Below are positions 45,655 to 59,313 of a DNA stretch of 64,000 bases, piece by piece; the stretch's first letter is position 1; every line of letters begins with the position of its first letter. Origin of the DNA: Gnetum montanum (lineage: Eukaryota > Streptophyta > Gnetopsida > Gnetales > Gnetaceae). The stretch is taken from contig MNCI01035006.1 in NCBI GenBank assembly GCA_015680685.1, positions 582,519-646,518 of the forward strand. Direction: 5' to 3'. Made by a program: the position numbers and the translations under genes. A model generated the notes under the pieces. It was not told the DNA's origin, did no database searches, and saw only the letters and a list, made by a program, of their open reading frames with translations.

Positions 45655-47400
45655 CTATGAGTCATGATCAACTTATGGTCCATGATCATGACTAGTGGTA
45701 AACTTGTGATCATAGAACAAAATTTATGTTGTAACCTCATGAATCATGATATTTTCAAGTTTCTTAATTTTCATAATATTTTTGCAAAACTTTAGAGTTC
45801 TAATCAATGGTTCACCTAGTTAAAATTCCATCACATTGGTCATATATGTCTACATGCCTTGTTGGTCTATTGCTTGTATGATTAATTTAAGCATACTCAC
45901 TACACAGCTAACCTTGAACTAATGTATTGTGTGCACTTATGTTGTACTTCTAGGTATTGTAAACATTGAGACACAGTTCATCTTAATTCCATCTTCCTTT
46001 TGTAGCTAATTTAGGACTCTTGTATGGTTTTGTGTGATAATATTTCAAGGTGGAACCATAACATTTAGGGAAAGCCCTATAATAAAATCCATGAAAATGG
46101 CTACTTATAATAATTAGTATCTTGGAAAAGCATTGAAGAACATCATCCATGAGTCCTAAATTCGCTATGCAATAAGGATGAACTCAAGGTATATTACACC
46201 TCAATGTTCACATCATCTACAAGCACAACATAAGTGTAGCATGTGAAATGTTTTGAAACATTGTTAGTGATCCATAATGCTAGTCATAATGACATAGCTT
46301 ATATAGTCTTTGTAACTAAATTTAGAAGTAAGGCTACATAATGATTTCTTATGCTTCTAAATTTCTCCATTAACTCATGGTAGGACTTGAATAATAAATT
46401 CTTACTTCATTATTATAAATTTACTAGTCTTGCCTTGCCCTCAAGAAATGTTATAAGTCTAAGGAAATTACTTAAATTTTTTTACAATTACAATTTAAGA
46501 CTTCTTTACCAACTAGCTTATATATCTAAAGAGATGTGATTGTAACCCGATGCTATTCTTAACTTTTATCTCTCTACCATAAGTCCTTTCTTGCTTATTC
46601 CATGAAATCTAATTAGAGTATTACAAAATTGTAAGGATCAATGATCAAAGCCATTGAAATAGAACAAATTACTTTGATGAATAACCTTTAAACTCAATTT
46701 GGGATGATTAGCATTAGTAATCCCATGCAATCTAGTCCTTTCATCTTACAAACCTTTCCAACAAATGATAATATTTTTCAAATTCCTACCTCCTTTCAAA
46801 TATCTCAACTGATGAATAATTTCTTTTAAAATTCAATTTTTACTTAGCTTTTATGACTAATTATTAGTCTAATAAATGATTAATCAAAATTTTTAATTTA
46901 ATCTATCATAAATCCTAAAAAATTGTTCCACCAAATGGAGTACCAAAAAACCAAATTACCTAAATATCAACTTCTTTTCAAAAAATTTCAAAAGAAGCAT
47001 TGGAATTAATATAAAATAACTATAAGATTCCTTTAGTTGTTAGATAATCTAATGGACTAATTTGAAATACTTATTATCATTTTTCTAATACTAGAAAACA
47101 TTTAGAAATAATTTGACCATAATTTTTATCCTATATAGAGATAATTCTTAAAATCAATTGAATGATAAGGTTGTTATTATGGTTCTTAATATCCCTAATG
47201 AAAAAAAATTGATTCGTATGAAAAAGTGATGTTAGGTGATTCTAACTTACATAATATTACCTACCACATACTTAGTGATATTATAAAGACTACTCAATAA
47301 CAAGATAGAAATAATAGTTATACTCCAAAAAAAAAAGTTTCTAGTCAAAAGAACACAAACTATTAAGTGAGGCCATCCTAGTTAAGTATTTAATAACAAT
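45655..47400 (+). other. Decayed 5' part of the Tat-like element
   Basis: The first 110 bases continue the CATGA-type near-palindromes that precede E2 (GAGTCATGATCAAC, CATGATCATGACTAG). The rest is AT-rich with no domain I can name. It is probably leader and gag of the element whose pol follows. Confidence 0.35.
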
Positions 47401-49440
47401 CCAACAAACCTTATATACTTGAAATCCATCTCAACCTGAAAACAGAGACAAACATAACTCTTATGATTTAGTTGATGATTTGAAAAGAGTTAAGATTAAC
47501 ATATCAATATATGAAATTCTAAAATTTAATGAAATGAAGGACATGATTCAAAAAATGATTAATACATCTAAAAATAACAAAGAAAAATCTTTCCAAACTA
47601 AAAAATAAGTCTACTTCATTGAAAGTCCCAATGTATTATCGATACAAAATATGAGTAACTTAACATTTACCAAAAGATATTAATCACGCTTTTTGATAAT
47701 GTTAATTATCATAGGAAATAAAATTCATAATTGCTTAATGAAATCTAGTGCAACAATTAGTGTCATGCCATTAGGAGTATGTAATATGTGAAGAGCATAA
47801 ATGCTACCACTTGATGGATCAGGCATACCCATGGTAGGTTTCTTTAAAAGGGGTTAAAGTGTACCTTCAATAATACCCAAGTTTCACTTGTTATATAGAT
47901 ATTTTAATAGTGGACATGCAACCCTCTTATGGTATTCTTTTATTGTGAACATTCAGAACTTAGTTTGGGTGCCTTTTTAAATTAGACTTCTTAGAATTAC
48001 TAATTTCTATTAAAGAAAAATATGAGTATGCTATCACACACAAAGACCATTTTTATAAACATGTGGTTACTAGGTATGATTAACTAAATATGTCACTTAA
48101 ATCCTAGGGAACTAATATTTTTATTGAAGTCATCAATATTGACCTAGAAGAGTATGTTATGGTAAAAAATATATGAGAAATTTTACAAAAAAATAATAAT
48201 AATAATAATAAAAAAAAAAATCCTTACACTAAAAGATATTCCATACAATATTACCAAGATTTTAGAGAATTTCAAGAAATCTATGAAGATATCTTACCAT
48301 GTCATCAAAATTATGGGAAAACATTTCTTTTTGATGATCCCAAATCATTAGAAAAAGATAAAATAGGTTCTAATAGTTCAAAGCTCTTAGAAATTAGCCT
48401 ATTTATGATAAGGATCATTGTTATGTTGATTAAATAGTTAAATTTTTAGATTATACTAACTTAAATACTTAGATATTATGAGTAGATGGTGCTTCCTCTA
48501 AGAAAGTATCTAGAGCTAAAATTATGCTTATATCTTCTAGTGAAGTCTCAATCTTAAAAGTTGTTAATTTCACATGATTCATAACAAATAACATTGTTGA
48601 ATATAAAGCATTTATTCATGGGATTAAATTAGCCCAATAGTATGATTTATCTAGACTCAAAATCTATAATGATTTCCAACTTATAGTAAATCAAATTAAT
48701 GGAATATTTGATGATAAATATTCAACTATGAAAGCATATAAAGCTTATGTCCTTGAATGTTTTAAAGAATTTGATCAAATATCCATTGAAAATGTTTCAA
48801 GAAAAGAAAATTATATTTCCAATGTGTTAGCTTAAATGGCAATGACATTAGACATTCCATTTTGATATAATGATTGGGATTTTGAAATTATTATTGAAAG
48901 AGTTAAATCCTATTTCATCCTAGAAAATATTCTTTCGTTCCAATTTTTCAATGATGATTATCAAATTTCTCCATATCTATCTTCTAACTGTGACTTTAGT
49001 AATCAATGCCTTAAGATTTTTCAAGTTGATGAAGATGATAAATCAAAGGACATTATTTTTATAAATGAATTCATCTTAGAGATAGTAAATTGAGAAGCTT
49101 TATTTAGTGACTTATATAGTAGAATTGAAGAAATACTTAAAAATACTAATTGAAAAATGTTAAATAAAATTGAAATAGTTGAAGTCCAAAAGAAAAGATA
49201 ATAACATCGATTTACAATAGGTGCTCCCTTGCATGTAGATGAGAGACAAAATTTGATCAATTTATTACATGAATTCAATGATATCTTAGCTTGGACTTAT
49301 GAAGATCTCCAAAGTTGTAATCTCCTTGTAATGAATGACATCATACTTGTTGATCCATAAATTTGGACTACATACCAAATTGCTTATTAACCTACTTTGA
49401 AAACATGTTTAAGAAGACTATTGCCTAAGGCATCTCCCAT
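47401..49440 (+). pseudogene. Tat-like gag-pol part 1: gag end, protease, additional RNase H, RT start
   Basis: One frame, with stops but no indel I could detect, runs from 47462 to about 49440. It has YDLVDDLKRVKINISIYEIL (gag-protease linker typical of Tat elements). The protease CLMKSSATISVMPLG has its D-S/T-G decayed to K-S-S at 47741-47749. An RNase H of the additional type is at 48482-48842: VDGASS (Asp 48485), NNIVEYKAFIHGIKLA (Glu 48599), NDFQLIVNQI (Asp 48671) and a last acidic position changed to Asn (48821). The RT leader APLHVDERQNLINLLHEFND-LAW starts near 49220. The order protease, RNase H, RT is unusual. Confidence 0.8.
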
Positions 49441-52400
49441 TAATTTTATGTTTGTTAATAATCTTTGTTTTATAGAGACTTATTTTAAAAGCACAAGATC
49501 ATCAAGAATGAAAGTAATGTCTTAGAAATGTAGAATTTGCATGTTAGAGATGATTATTTTGTCTTAAAGGTCAATGTTTAGTAGTTGACTTACAATATAG
49601 AAAACCTCCAATATGAGAAACAAAGATTAACTTTGAAATAACTAAGTAAATAAAATGTAGAATTTATGAAAATAATGACTTAAAGATATAAAAAATTGTT
49701 TCAAGATCAAGGTTAAAAACAAAAAAGAAAAAGATGAAACATGTAATTTTGATTATGATAGTCATTTGTAGGAATAAAATTTAAACCTAGCTTATGCAAA
49801 AGCTCAATTACATGAAACTAGGAAATAGAAATTGATAATCCTAGAGGACATTTTGGAGAATTAAAAATTTCTAAAAATGGATGTAATAAGTCATCTAGTG
49901 GTATTTTGTAAGTTTATTGTACACCCTAAATTCAAATAATGTATCTTGTGCCCTATGTTTGTGGTTTTCATATGCATGATTAAGGTCTCTACCTCTTAGG
50001 TTTGCACAATAGTCTTCCATTTCACACCTGTAGCATGTTTGGTTCATGTTTTGATCTTTTCAAGATGTTTCTAACCTCGTTTGGAGACCTTTGGAATCTT
50101 CCAACATGTTCTATGGCATCCCAAATGTCATCCAAAAAAGTAAGAAAAGTGAAGGAAGTAGGGATGCATTGACTACCTTGAATTAGCACATCTCCTATGT
50201 CAGCAGAAGGGTACTGATGTACATCCCTTGTTGGCCTAGTTTGGTCCTTACATGTCTTCTTTAGTGTGTTCCTAGGATGCCTAAGTTGTGTTGACAGACC
50301 TTGTTAACACTTTGGTTTTAGTGAACTTCTACAATTATGTCATGAAAACCATAAATACTTAGGATGAGATCTCACATGGGACAAGTTTGTTTCAAACATT
50401 TTATTTTAGCTTTTGCATTCTAGTTTTACATGAAGAGCTCTTCCTCCATTTGGTAAGTTGATTCTCTATTCTTCACGTGTTTTGTGTTATAACTTTCAAA
50501 AGTTTTGCTAGACGTTGTCAAAGTGCTATCATGCTTATGTAGCCCAAAACCATTTAGTCGATGCAATGTCCAATATTTACACACTGAGTAGAGCTTATGA
50601 GTTTTCCTCATTTTATAGTTGATGTGTTAAATATTTAAACACCAAAAACATTCATAAAACATTAAAATCATAATATATATAATTATCATTTTCATAAGCT
50701 ACCATAATTCACCCTTAACCAAGGAGGTCATAATTATATGATGTGATGTTTGGCCAGCGAGGTTATGACTAAGAGCCATTTTCATATGCATTTCATGTTT
50801 GGTGTTGCTCCTATCCCCAAGTGGGATTTCAATATATGTGTGTTTATTATCATTTCCTTATAATTATGAAGTCCATAAAAATCATAAATACTTTCTCTAT
50901 CTTTCACCATGGAAACATGGGTTTTAACTATATTGTATGTATTATAATTTCTTTTATGTTTATTGAACGTAACGATTTACATAAGTATTCATGGAAATCC
51001 ACTCAACATCATCCTCGAAGCTTATGACTAGATCATACTGCAATTTATATGATAACTTTTATTGATCCAAAATTGGTGGGACTCCTATTAGTAACTGATG
51101 AAATTTAGAGTTGATCTAGCAAAGTAAGTTTTGAATTTATAAGATACTGAAATGATTTAGTAGTCATGAAAAAGCTTTGGAAGATAAAATGAAAAAGCTA
51201 CATTAGAAAAAAATATAAAGCTTGTAGAAATGCAAAAATCCATGTAAAATATAATGAAACAAATAAGATCAGGATCTAGATTAGGTTTTTAGCAATCTAG
51301 CTTAAGATTACAAACATGATTAAGTTGAGGATTTGGTTACAAAGGATGCATATAAGTTGTAATATGAAATAATCAATCTACATATTGAATTATAAAAAAG
51401 AGAGAGATAATAATATTATCCTTCATTAAGCCATAAAATTGATCATCATTTATAGATGTAAAATCATATATGATTGATTAAAAATGAAAAGAAAAATATA
51501 AAAATTTCGTTGTAAAAGTTGTGAGCAAGTCATATCACCAGATCTGCAATTGAATTAAGGAAGGTCAGTAGTCAATCTCTATTGGCACTTGCTTGGGCTA
51601 AAAATGACTTGAATGTGAATCTAGACTATAAGTGCACATTGAAATGTTCTTAAGGGCTTCAACATGATAACAAGCATATAAGGTAAGATGTTAATGTTCT
51701 ACATTTAAACAACACTAAGGAAGAGGTATAGATGAAGGATTTCAAGGCTAATAATGAGCTTGAAAACAACAAATCATTATTGTCTAAGAATTTCTGAAGA
51801 ATTGTGGTTAGTTCTTTACACTAGAAATTTCTATTCTTAATGCCATAAATCCAACAATCATGATGTTTAACTTCTTCTATTACAATTACATGTAGTATAC
51901 TGAGTAAGAATCCATGAATTACCAAATTCAAAATTGCAAAGAAAAAAAATTCTACACTAATTTGAATTTTTTTATTTACTAAAAAGAAGAATTATTACAC
52001 AACATTAATAAAATTAATGCTTACTGTAATAGGGGCGATATACTAAATATTAGTTAAATAAAGATGCTATATTTGATATCTTTCTTACTTATATCCTATG
52101 CATTAAGGGAGATGAGAAAATGAAGAGATGAAAAATATGAAAATGTGTTTTAGAATGAGTTCTAAAACATGTGACTATTTAGAAGACATCATAAAATATG
52201 CAAAGGATATGAGTTTGTATTATTCATGAATATATATATATATATATATATATATAAACAAAAAATTTTGTTGATAGAAAAGTAGGGTAGCTAAAGGATT
52301 GGTCATCCTATCTTAGAAATCAATCTACTTTGGCTACCTTAATCTAAGTAGTACATGTTGAGAAGAGTTGCAACACATTAACCCACCATTTGTTATAAAT

Positions 52401-52960
52401 GCAATAGTTTCTAGCTCAAAGATATGGTTTTATTTATCACAAATACCCTACATAAATATGGTTTTTAGCACAACATATTTTTATGACACATGTTGATATA
52501 GCTTCTAGCATAGTGATATGGTTCCATATTTTTTATGAATTTAAAGATGTTTTCACTATGTATTTTTCATATATTTGAACATGTTCTCATTTATGTGAAT
52601 TTGAAATACACCTTACATTAGGAAAATGGGTATCTTTGGTGCATTGCTTATATCCTGTTGCATTGATATGCATGTTATACTATTTGATTAAAATATAAAT
52701 AATTAGATAGCCAATTATTTAAATTAACTTGTGTAGTAGCTTGTAGGTAAGGATTTAAAGAGAAATTTATGTCATGGGTGGCAATGTTACCACCATGATT
52801 CAATCAATGAAAGGTGAATAATGCTAAAAAAATGATATAATGAAGTTAATGGGTTTAAAGGCTAAATTAGTCAATTCCTATAGCTTCCTCACACACACAA
52901 CTACATGCATGTCCATAATTCAATACTTTTACTTCCTTGATTAGAAGGGAAATATATTAA
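49441..52960. mobile_element. Unidentified insertion within the Tat-like RT
   Basis: RT sequence stops near 49440 and resumes near 53000. The 3.5 kb between has no recognisable protein. A possible LTR begins at 49918 (TGTACACCCTAAATTC), with short GATGCATTGAC/GATGTACATCC palindromes (about 50162-50225) and CCATAAATACTTA near 50349. Its end and partner were not found. Also contains an AT microsatellite (52230-52257). Confidence 0.4.
52230..52257. repeat. AT dinucleotide microsatellite
   Basis: An uninterrupted run of about 14 AT units. Confidence 0.9.
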
Positions 52961-55560
52961 AAATTAAATCCAAGTCCCATGCACTACATGAGAGATGTTG
53001 TACTTAACAATATTCTTCAATTCTAAGATAATGTCATTTATGTAAAAAATTTGATTTGTAAACCTTAATTTAGAATATTTAATGAAGGAAGAAATTGAGA
53101 AAATACTAGAATCTAAAATTATATATTCCATGTGGCATTCTAGTTGAATATGAAATTTAGTAGTAATTAGATGATGAAATGGTGAGTTACAACTATGTAT
53201 CAATTTTTAAAATATGAATACCTCTTCCATCAAAGATAATTATTCATTCCCTATTATGGGAGAACTATTACAAATCATGAATGGCATGGAAATTTTTTTA
53301 TTTTTGGATGAATATTCGAGATATAATAAAATTTTAGTTAACAATAAAGATCGATATAAAACTACCTTTAAAGAAAAATGAGAAACCTTCTAATTTGCTA
53401 ATATATCCTTTGGTCTTAAAAATGCTGGTTCTAGCTATGCATAAGCCATTTGAGGATTAATTGAAAAATACATTATTATTCATTTAGATGATTTAATTAA
53501 TTTCTTTAAAGATTTTGATACCCACCTTAAAGATCTTAGAAACATTTTTACTAGATGTAGATAATTTGGTATTACATTAAATGCTAAAAAATAGTTTTTA
53601 GTGTTTAAAGTGGTAAATTTCTTAGTTACATAGTTACTATGGGGGAATCATGATTGATGCCAAAAAGGTAAATGCTATCTTAGAAGTCCCATAGACTCTA
53701 CCTAAAACCAATTTAAGGGAATTCTTTGGGAAAATTAATTTTGTTAGAGAAGTTATCCCTATGTATATGTTGAATTAGTTAGAGCACAACATGACATAAA
53801 AAGGATAGTGAAATGCATTGGGCAATAGAAAAAATAATTGTGTTCCTTGCTATCGAAGTATCCATTATGGATGCTTCTATTTTAGCTTCTCCTTGGTACA
53901 AAAATAGTTTTCTCTTATATACTTTCTCTAGTGATGTTACTATTGCTACTATTTTAACCTAAGATTTCATTGGTCAAGGAGAGAGACCTATAGCTTTCAT
54001 GTCAACACCTTTGAGAGATGTTAAATTAAGATATTCCTCTACAGAAAAATAATTATACCATGTTATTAAAGCTTTAAATAAGTGTTTTAATCCTTATTAA
54101 AAGCTAAACTCTTCATTATTATTCTAGGTATCTAATGGAAGGTAGATAGATTAGTGAAAGGAATAGATCTTATTAAGATAATACATAAATCTTCAACTTT
54201 GGAAACCTAGGATCAGATAAAGGATTAAGAGAAAATACATCTTCACATAATATCTATTAAAGAATAAAATAATATCCCATTTCTCCTAATCAATTATACA
54301 ATCGATGGTACAGAGATATCAAGTTCTATCTAACATTTTATTGTTGTCCTTTAGATCTACCTCGATATAAAAGAAAACTTTTATTATCAAACTTTTCTAA
54401 ATTCAAGTTAATAAATGGTGAGTTATTTAGGAAAATATTCAATGAAATATATCTTAGATGCCTTGGTCAAAATTAATCTAACAATACTTTAAAATACTTA
54501 CATGAAGAAGAACACATAGGATATTACTCACTAGTCCATAAGGTTATGAAAGCTAATTATTATTGGCCTATGATGATTACTAATGCATATAACCTCACTA
54601 AGACATGAATGCAAAAGTAATTATTTAAAGGAAGGACCTAAGGCACTTTTCTTCTTTGCAACCCATCATAGAAGTTAGATCCTTTACACAATGGGCATTA
54701 CACTTTATAGGGGGTGATCAATTCATCATCATATACACAACATAAATTCATTCTTATAGCTACAAATTATTGCACATATTGGTTAGAAGCTAAAGCTACT
54801 AAAATTCCAGCATCTCATGAAGTCATCGAATTCTTAGAAAGTGATATAATTTTGAGATACAAATACCCTTATGCTCTAGTGGTAGATAATAGGGTCACTT
54901 TTTTATTATATAGAATTTACAAATTAAGTTATGGAATGTAACATGATTATTAAATATGTAATAGAATAGTATTTTCATGACAATGGGTTACTAGGATCAT
55001 ATAATAAGATTATATTAGATGGAATTAAAGTGTTAATAAATCTAAATCCTTACACATGACATAAAAATTTGAAATGCATAGTTTGGGTTTTTGGAATTTG
55101 TTATAAAGAGTTAATCAAAACCACACCATATGATTTATTGCATGGATAAGAGCCTATCTTATTGATAAATCTACAGATTCCAATATATCAATTTTTTTCT
55201 AAATTATTTGCTTGTTGATGAACATTGAATTTTTTAGTATATGACATTTGAAATTTAGAAATTAAGAGAATCAAAGTAGTTAAAAGTTTTTTTAATCACC
55301 AAAAAATAATAAAAAGATGGTTCTATAAGAGATTCACTACAAAATTTTTTAAACATGGTAATCTAGTTCTTAAGAGAGATAGAGAATCTAGTCAAATAGA
55401 TCCATAAACTAAGTTTTTCTCATTGGCTTGAATGTTTATGAGTTTTTAGATTTATAAAAAAACAATACATATAAAAATTTCAATGTGTCTCATTTAAAAC
55501 ATTTGTACTCTAGTGCCCTTCAAGGACACTTAGTAGTTCCTTAAGGTGCTTTCATTTATT
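52961..55560 (+). pseudogene. Tat-like pol part 2: RT, RNase H, integrase
   Basis: RT resumes with MKEEIEKILESKIIY (53082 onward), NGELQLCINF, IKDNYSFPIMGELLQIMNG, FLDEYSRYNKILV and FGLKNAGSSYA. The catalytic box is HLDD at 53481-53492, where YLDD is usual. RNase H in another frame: MDASILASP (53867), LLYTFSSDVTIATIL, ERPIAFMSTPLRD. Integrase: HEEEHIGYYSLVHKVMKANYYWP (residue runs near 54500-54570), then an open stretch at 54714-54938 with FILIATNYCTYWLEAKATKI and VVDNRVTFLL (second Asp). Pol ends near 55550. Two RNase H domains place the element in the Tat/Ogre group. Confidence 0.85.
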
Positions 55561-56999
55561 TTCTTAATTTATTTCACGTATATATAATTTCATATGCATA
55601 GTTTCTAATTTTATTGGTCATTTCTACGCATATTTTGACATAGCTTTTGCACTTGCCTCTATGTGATTTTCTACATTTCTGCTTTAATTTGATTTTAACA
55701 ATTAATATGAAAATTTAAGTAGTTAGACTATGGATCAACAAAACATCATCTTTGATGATGCATATGTAATATTTTATATTAATAATTCTATATCATATGA
55801 TCTATGTTTATATATAGGCAATACTTTATATAATATCTCTTAAGATAATTATACGATTAGATACAAGTTGTAGTTATGTTGGATTAAAGAGAATTCAATT
55901 TATGCTAATTTTTCATGTTCTTAGCATGATCATAGGAATTGAAAATATCCAAAGTTATGAATCTAGTTATGGCTATTAGATGATCTTAGAAAATTCCATT
56001 TTTATTTAATAAAGATCTAATCCGTAAGTGTGATGATCCATGGCTATCCCATGAGCAATGGGAAGAAGTGAGTTTCTCTTCAGTTGAGAATCATTTGGCT
56101 ATCTAGGGAACTTTCTATAATGACATCTAGTCGAAAGTTAAACGTATGTATATGAGGGTTAATTTGCACTATGAGCAAAGTTTCCAAAAGAATATTATTT
56201 GTCAATAGTGTAACTAATCAACTAGACTCATGTTGGAATTTCTACCTTGAGAAAAGTTTCCTCTAGAAATAAAAAAAAAAGAAAAAAGAAAAAAAGGATC
56301 TTATTTATTAGCAATGTAATAAATCCTTAAGCATGATGGGGTTCGGTAGCAATTCTCATCTTATCCTCTCATCCCTTTCATGTATTTCAATAAAAAATAA
56401 AAAATGATATGTAATGTAATCATCCCTTTTATTATTGTATTTCCTACCTTTTATTATTGTATTTCCTACCCTTATCTCATGACTCTTTTACTCTTTAAGA
56501 AAATTAAAAATTAAAAGAGAAAAGAAAGTCTTAGGAAAAATCCAAAAGTTATGGCTATATTAAAACCTCAATAAAAGCTTGTCTTCTTTATCAAGAGTAG
56601 TATAAGTATTATTCTTGTATAGTGTCCTCTACACTAATGACTATTATCATAAATATAACCTAAATTGGGATCTTAAAAATTAATTATTTCATATGATATT
56701 TATATCAAATTTTATATATAATGCTTGTGAAATTTGTATTAGAATAATCTCATAATGGTGATGTGAAAGAATGACTTTTGGCTATGCACTTAAATTGATT
56801 ATATGATTATTTTAATCATCATGGAGGTTGTAATTCATTTTTTTGATTTTGTAATACATACCATACTCTACTTGAAAGTCATACCCTATTTTCATGCCAT
56901 AAATTTATCATTTTTCACATGCTTTTGAAATTTTTTGAATTCTTCTTTGTATCACCTTGTGCAGTTACACTTGCAGGCAATTATAATTTAAATGATAGA
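55561..56999 (+). other. Non-coding region after Tat-like pol
   Basis: AT-rich, with short stretches that look coding but no family I recognise. No purine tract is visible directly before 57000, which weakens the view that copy B is simply the 3' LTR. Confidence 0.4.
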
Positions 57000-59085
57000 T
57001 GTTGGTAATAACATTGTCAATTATGTACATGGGGCCTAGGCCTAAGTGATTGGCACTAGAAGTCTTTCTTTATAGTTCTTGATTTTTTATGCTCAATTTA
57101 AATTACCTTGATTTTAAGATAATAGTTCCAAGTTCAATCCCAACACCTATCCTTAGGATATACTTGCGACGTAGTTAACATCATAACTATCCGTAAAATA
57201 AAATGCAACATTTTTTTAAAATGAGAGGGATGTAGAAGAGTAAGAAGTGTGTAGCATTGAAAATTAATCAACCTAAGAGGGTAGATTCATTAGCATTTCA
57301 CATCATTCATTCCCAACTGCTAATCCTAGGAAGTTAGACTTTGCATAGTGATGTTGCCAATCCTTCTAACATGCTCCATAGCATTTCAAGAGCTCATTGT
57401 GTGTAGGTGCTACCATCCTTCTTTGAAACCAAATTAACCTTTCCCTATCACATAGACTACTAAAGCTTTTAAAAGTACATTTTTAAGAATTTCTATGAAG
57501 GATTGAGGCCTCTATTGGTAGATTGGGCAAGGATGGTAGTATTCACCATCATTCAACTTAGCTTTCACTTGCATGAGCATTATTATCCCATAGATATATG
57601 TTCATTGATAATGTTATTGAAGGATTTATGATTTAAAAGGCCCCCACCGTTTCATTAAGGATGCCATGGAACTCTCTATTGCACAGAAAATTTGCATCAT
57701 GGAAGTTTTATATCCTTAGTAACTTGTTATTTGTAGGTGGATTTCAATCCTAAGACCATCATATTCATCACTTTCATTTAGAAACTTAATACCAAGAGTC
57801 CTCAATAAAATGGGTAAGATCTAATTATTTGTTTTATTCTCATCAATTTTATTTTCCATAGTTCTAGTTCAATTTTAAGGATTTTCTTAAATTATATATC
57901 TTTTCTTCCCATTTTAATTAAGGATATTATCTTCAAACAAGGTTTTGTGGTGTAGATTATTGGTTATTTTGTTGCCACATGACGTATTAGACAAGGATCA
58001 TTGATGGAAAAATGATTTACTAACTTGCTAATGAAATTGTTTCTTTTAATTTTCTCTTATGAGACAATATATTTTTTAAAGGTCTAGGTGGAATTCAAGA
58101 TGTTTTTCATTTTGACCAACAAACTGCTCAGGTTTAGTCTTACTTTGGATCATTATTTTTGATAATTATTTGGCCATTATTGATTCTAGTTTTAGGAATA
58201 TTACTATTATAGCTCATGTAAAAATCCAACATTTGATTAATTTAAATTTCATAATTATATAGCTAGATTCATGTGTACAATTTTATGAGATGACATATTG
58301 CAATTTTTAATCTCATACTATCATAGAATTTTTTTTACACTTGGAATCACATGATTAAGTATAGATTCTAAATTTTCATTGATGATATAGAAAATAGTTT
58401 TCCTTCTATCTTTTGAAACATATAAAATAATTTGTTGATATACTTTTTAAGTTACCCTTGCTAGCTCTAGATGAATATTGTACTTTATCTATATTAGAGA
58501 TGACATGCTTTTTCATATTTCCGGATGATGACAATAACCATACTAAGTTGTATAACAATTACTTAGTATTTGTGTTGTCCATCAAAGTTATACAATGCTT
58601 ACCATTTCTCTTTAAATGTCACCTTATGATTTGAGTTTGTAATAAGTTTCTAGTTAAGTTTAATAATAAATTTTGATGAAGCAATTATTTATTTTTTTAT
58701 TATAAGTACAAAAAAATGCCATAGAGGAAAAAAATAGACAAGAAAGATAAATAGTTATAAGAAACTCAACTATAAACAAACCCAAAAGGAGGCATTAAAA
58801 GAAGAAGTAAAGACATTGGAAATGGATTTAGCATTGGTGGTAGGGGGTGAACCAAAGGAAGTACCATATGAAAGTTGGAACTTTCCTAAACACCCAAACT
58901 TTCATATTTCTTTAAATTTAAAGCCTATTTTTAATTCAACCTCACTTCATTTGCTTCATTAGAAACTAAAGTAGAACAAGTTAATGTTGACTTGTGTCTT
59001 AACAAAAAATTATTTTGGTTGCTTACAAATGAATTGAAGACTTGATGCTTATGCTTGTTAGAGGAGGTGTAGCTTTTGAATATGG
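57000..59085 (+). repeat. Large direct repeat, copy B
   Basis: Counterpart of 27873-29860, starting TGTTGGTAATAACATTG. A-box-like CCTAAGTGATTGGC (57041-57054), B-box-like AGTTCAATCCC (57131-57141). The shared coding-like end begins near 58716 (EALKEEVKTLEMDLALVVGG). Homology runs into the poly-G and assembly gap, so the right end is unknown. Confidence 0.55.
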
Positions 59086-59313
59086 GGGGGGGGGGGGGGG
59101 NNNNNNNNNNNNNNNNNNNNNNNNNNNNNNNNNNNNNNNNNNNNNNNNNNNNNNNNNNNNNNNNNNNNNNNNNNNNNNNNNNNNNNNNNNNNNNNNNNNN
59201 NNNNNNNNNNNNNNNNNNNNNNNNNNNNNNNNNNNNNNNNNNNNNNNNNNNNNNNNNNNNNNNNNNNNNNNNNNNNNNNNNNNNNNNNNNNNNNNNNNNN
59301 NNNNNNNNNNNNN
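59084..59313. other. Poly-G run and assembly gap
   Basis: Seventeen G residues (59084-59100), then 213 unknown bases (59101-59313). The junction between repeat copy B and the LINE lies inside. Translations across it are meaningless. Confidence 0.98.
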
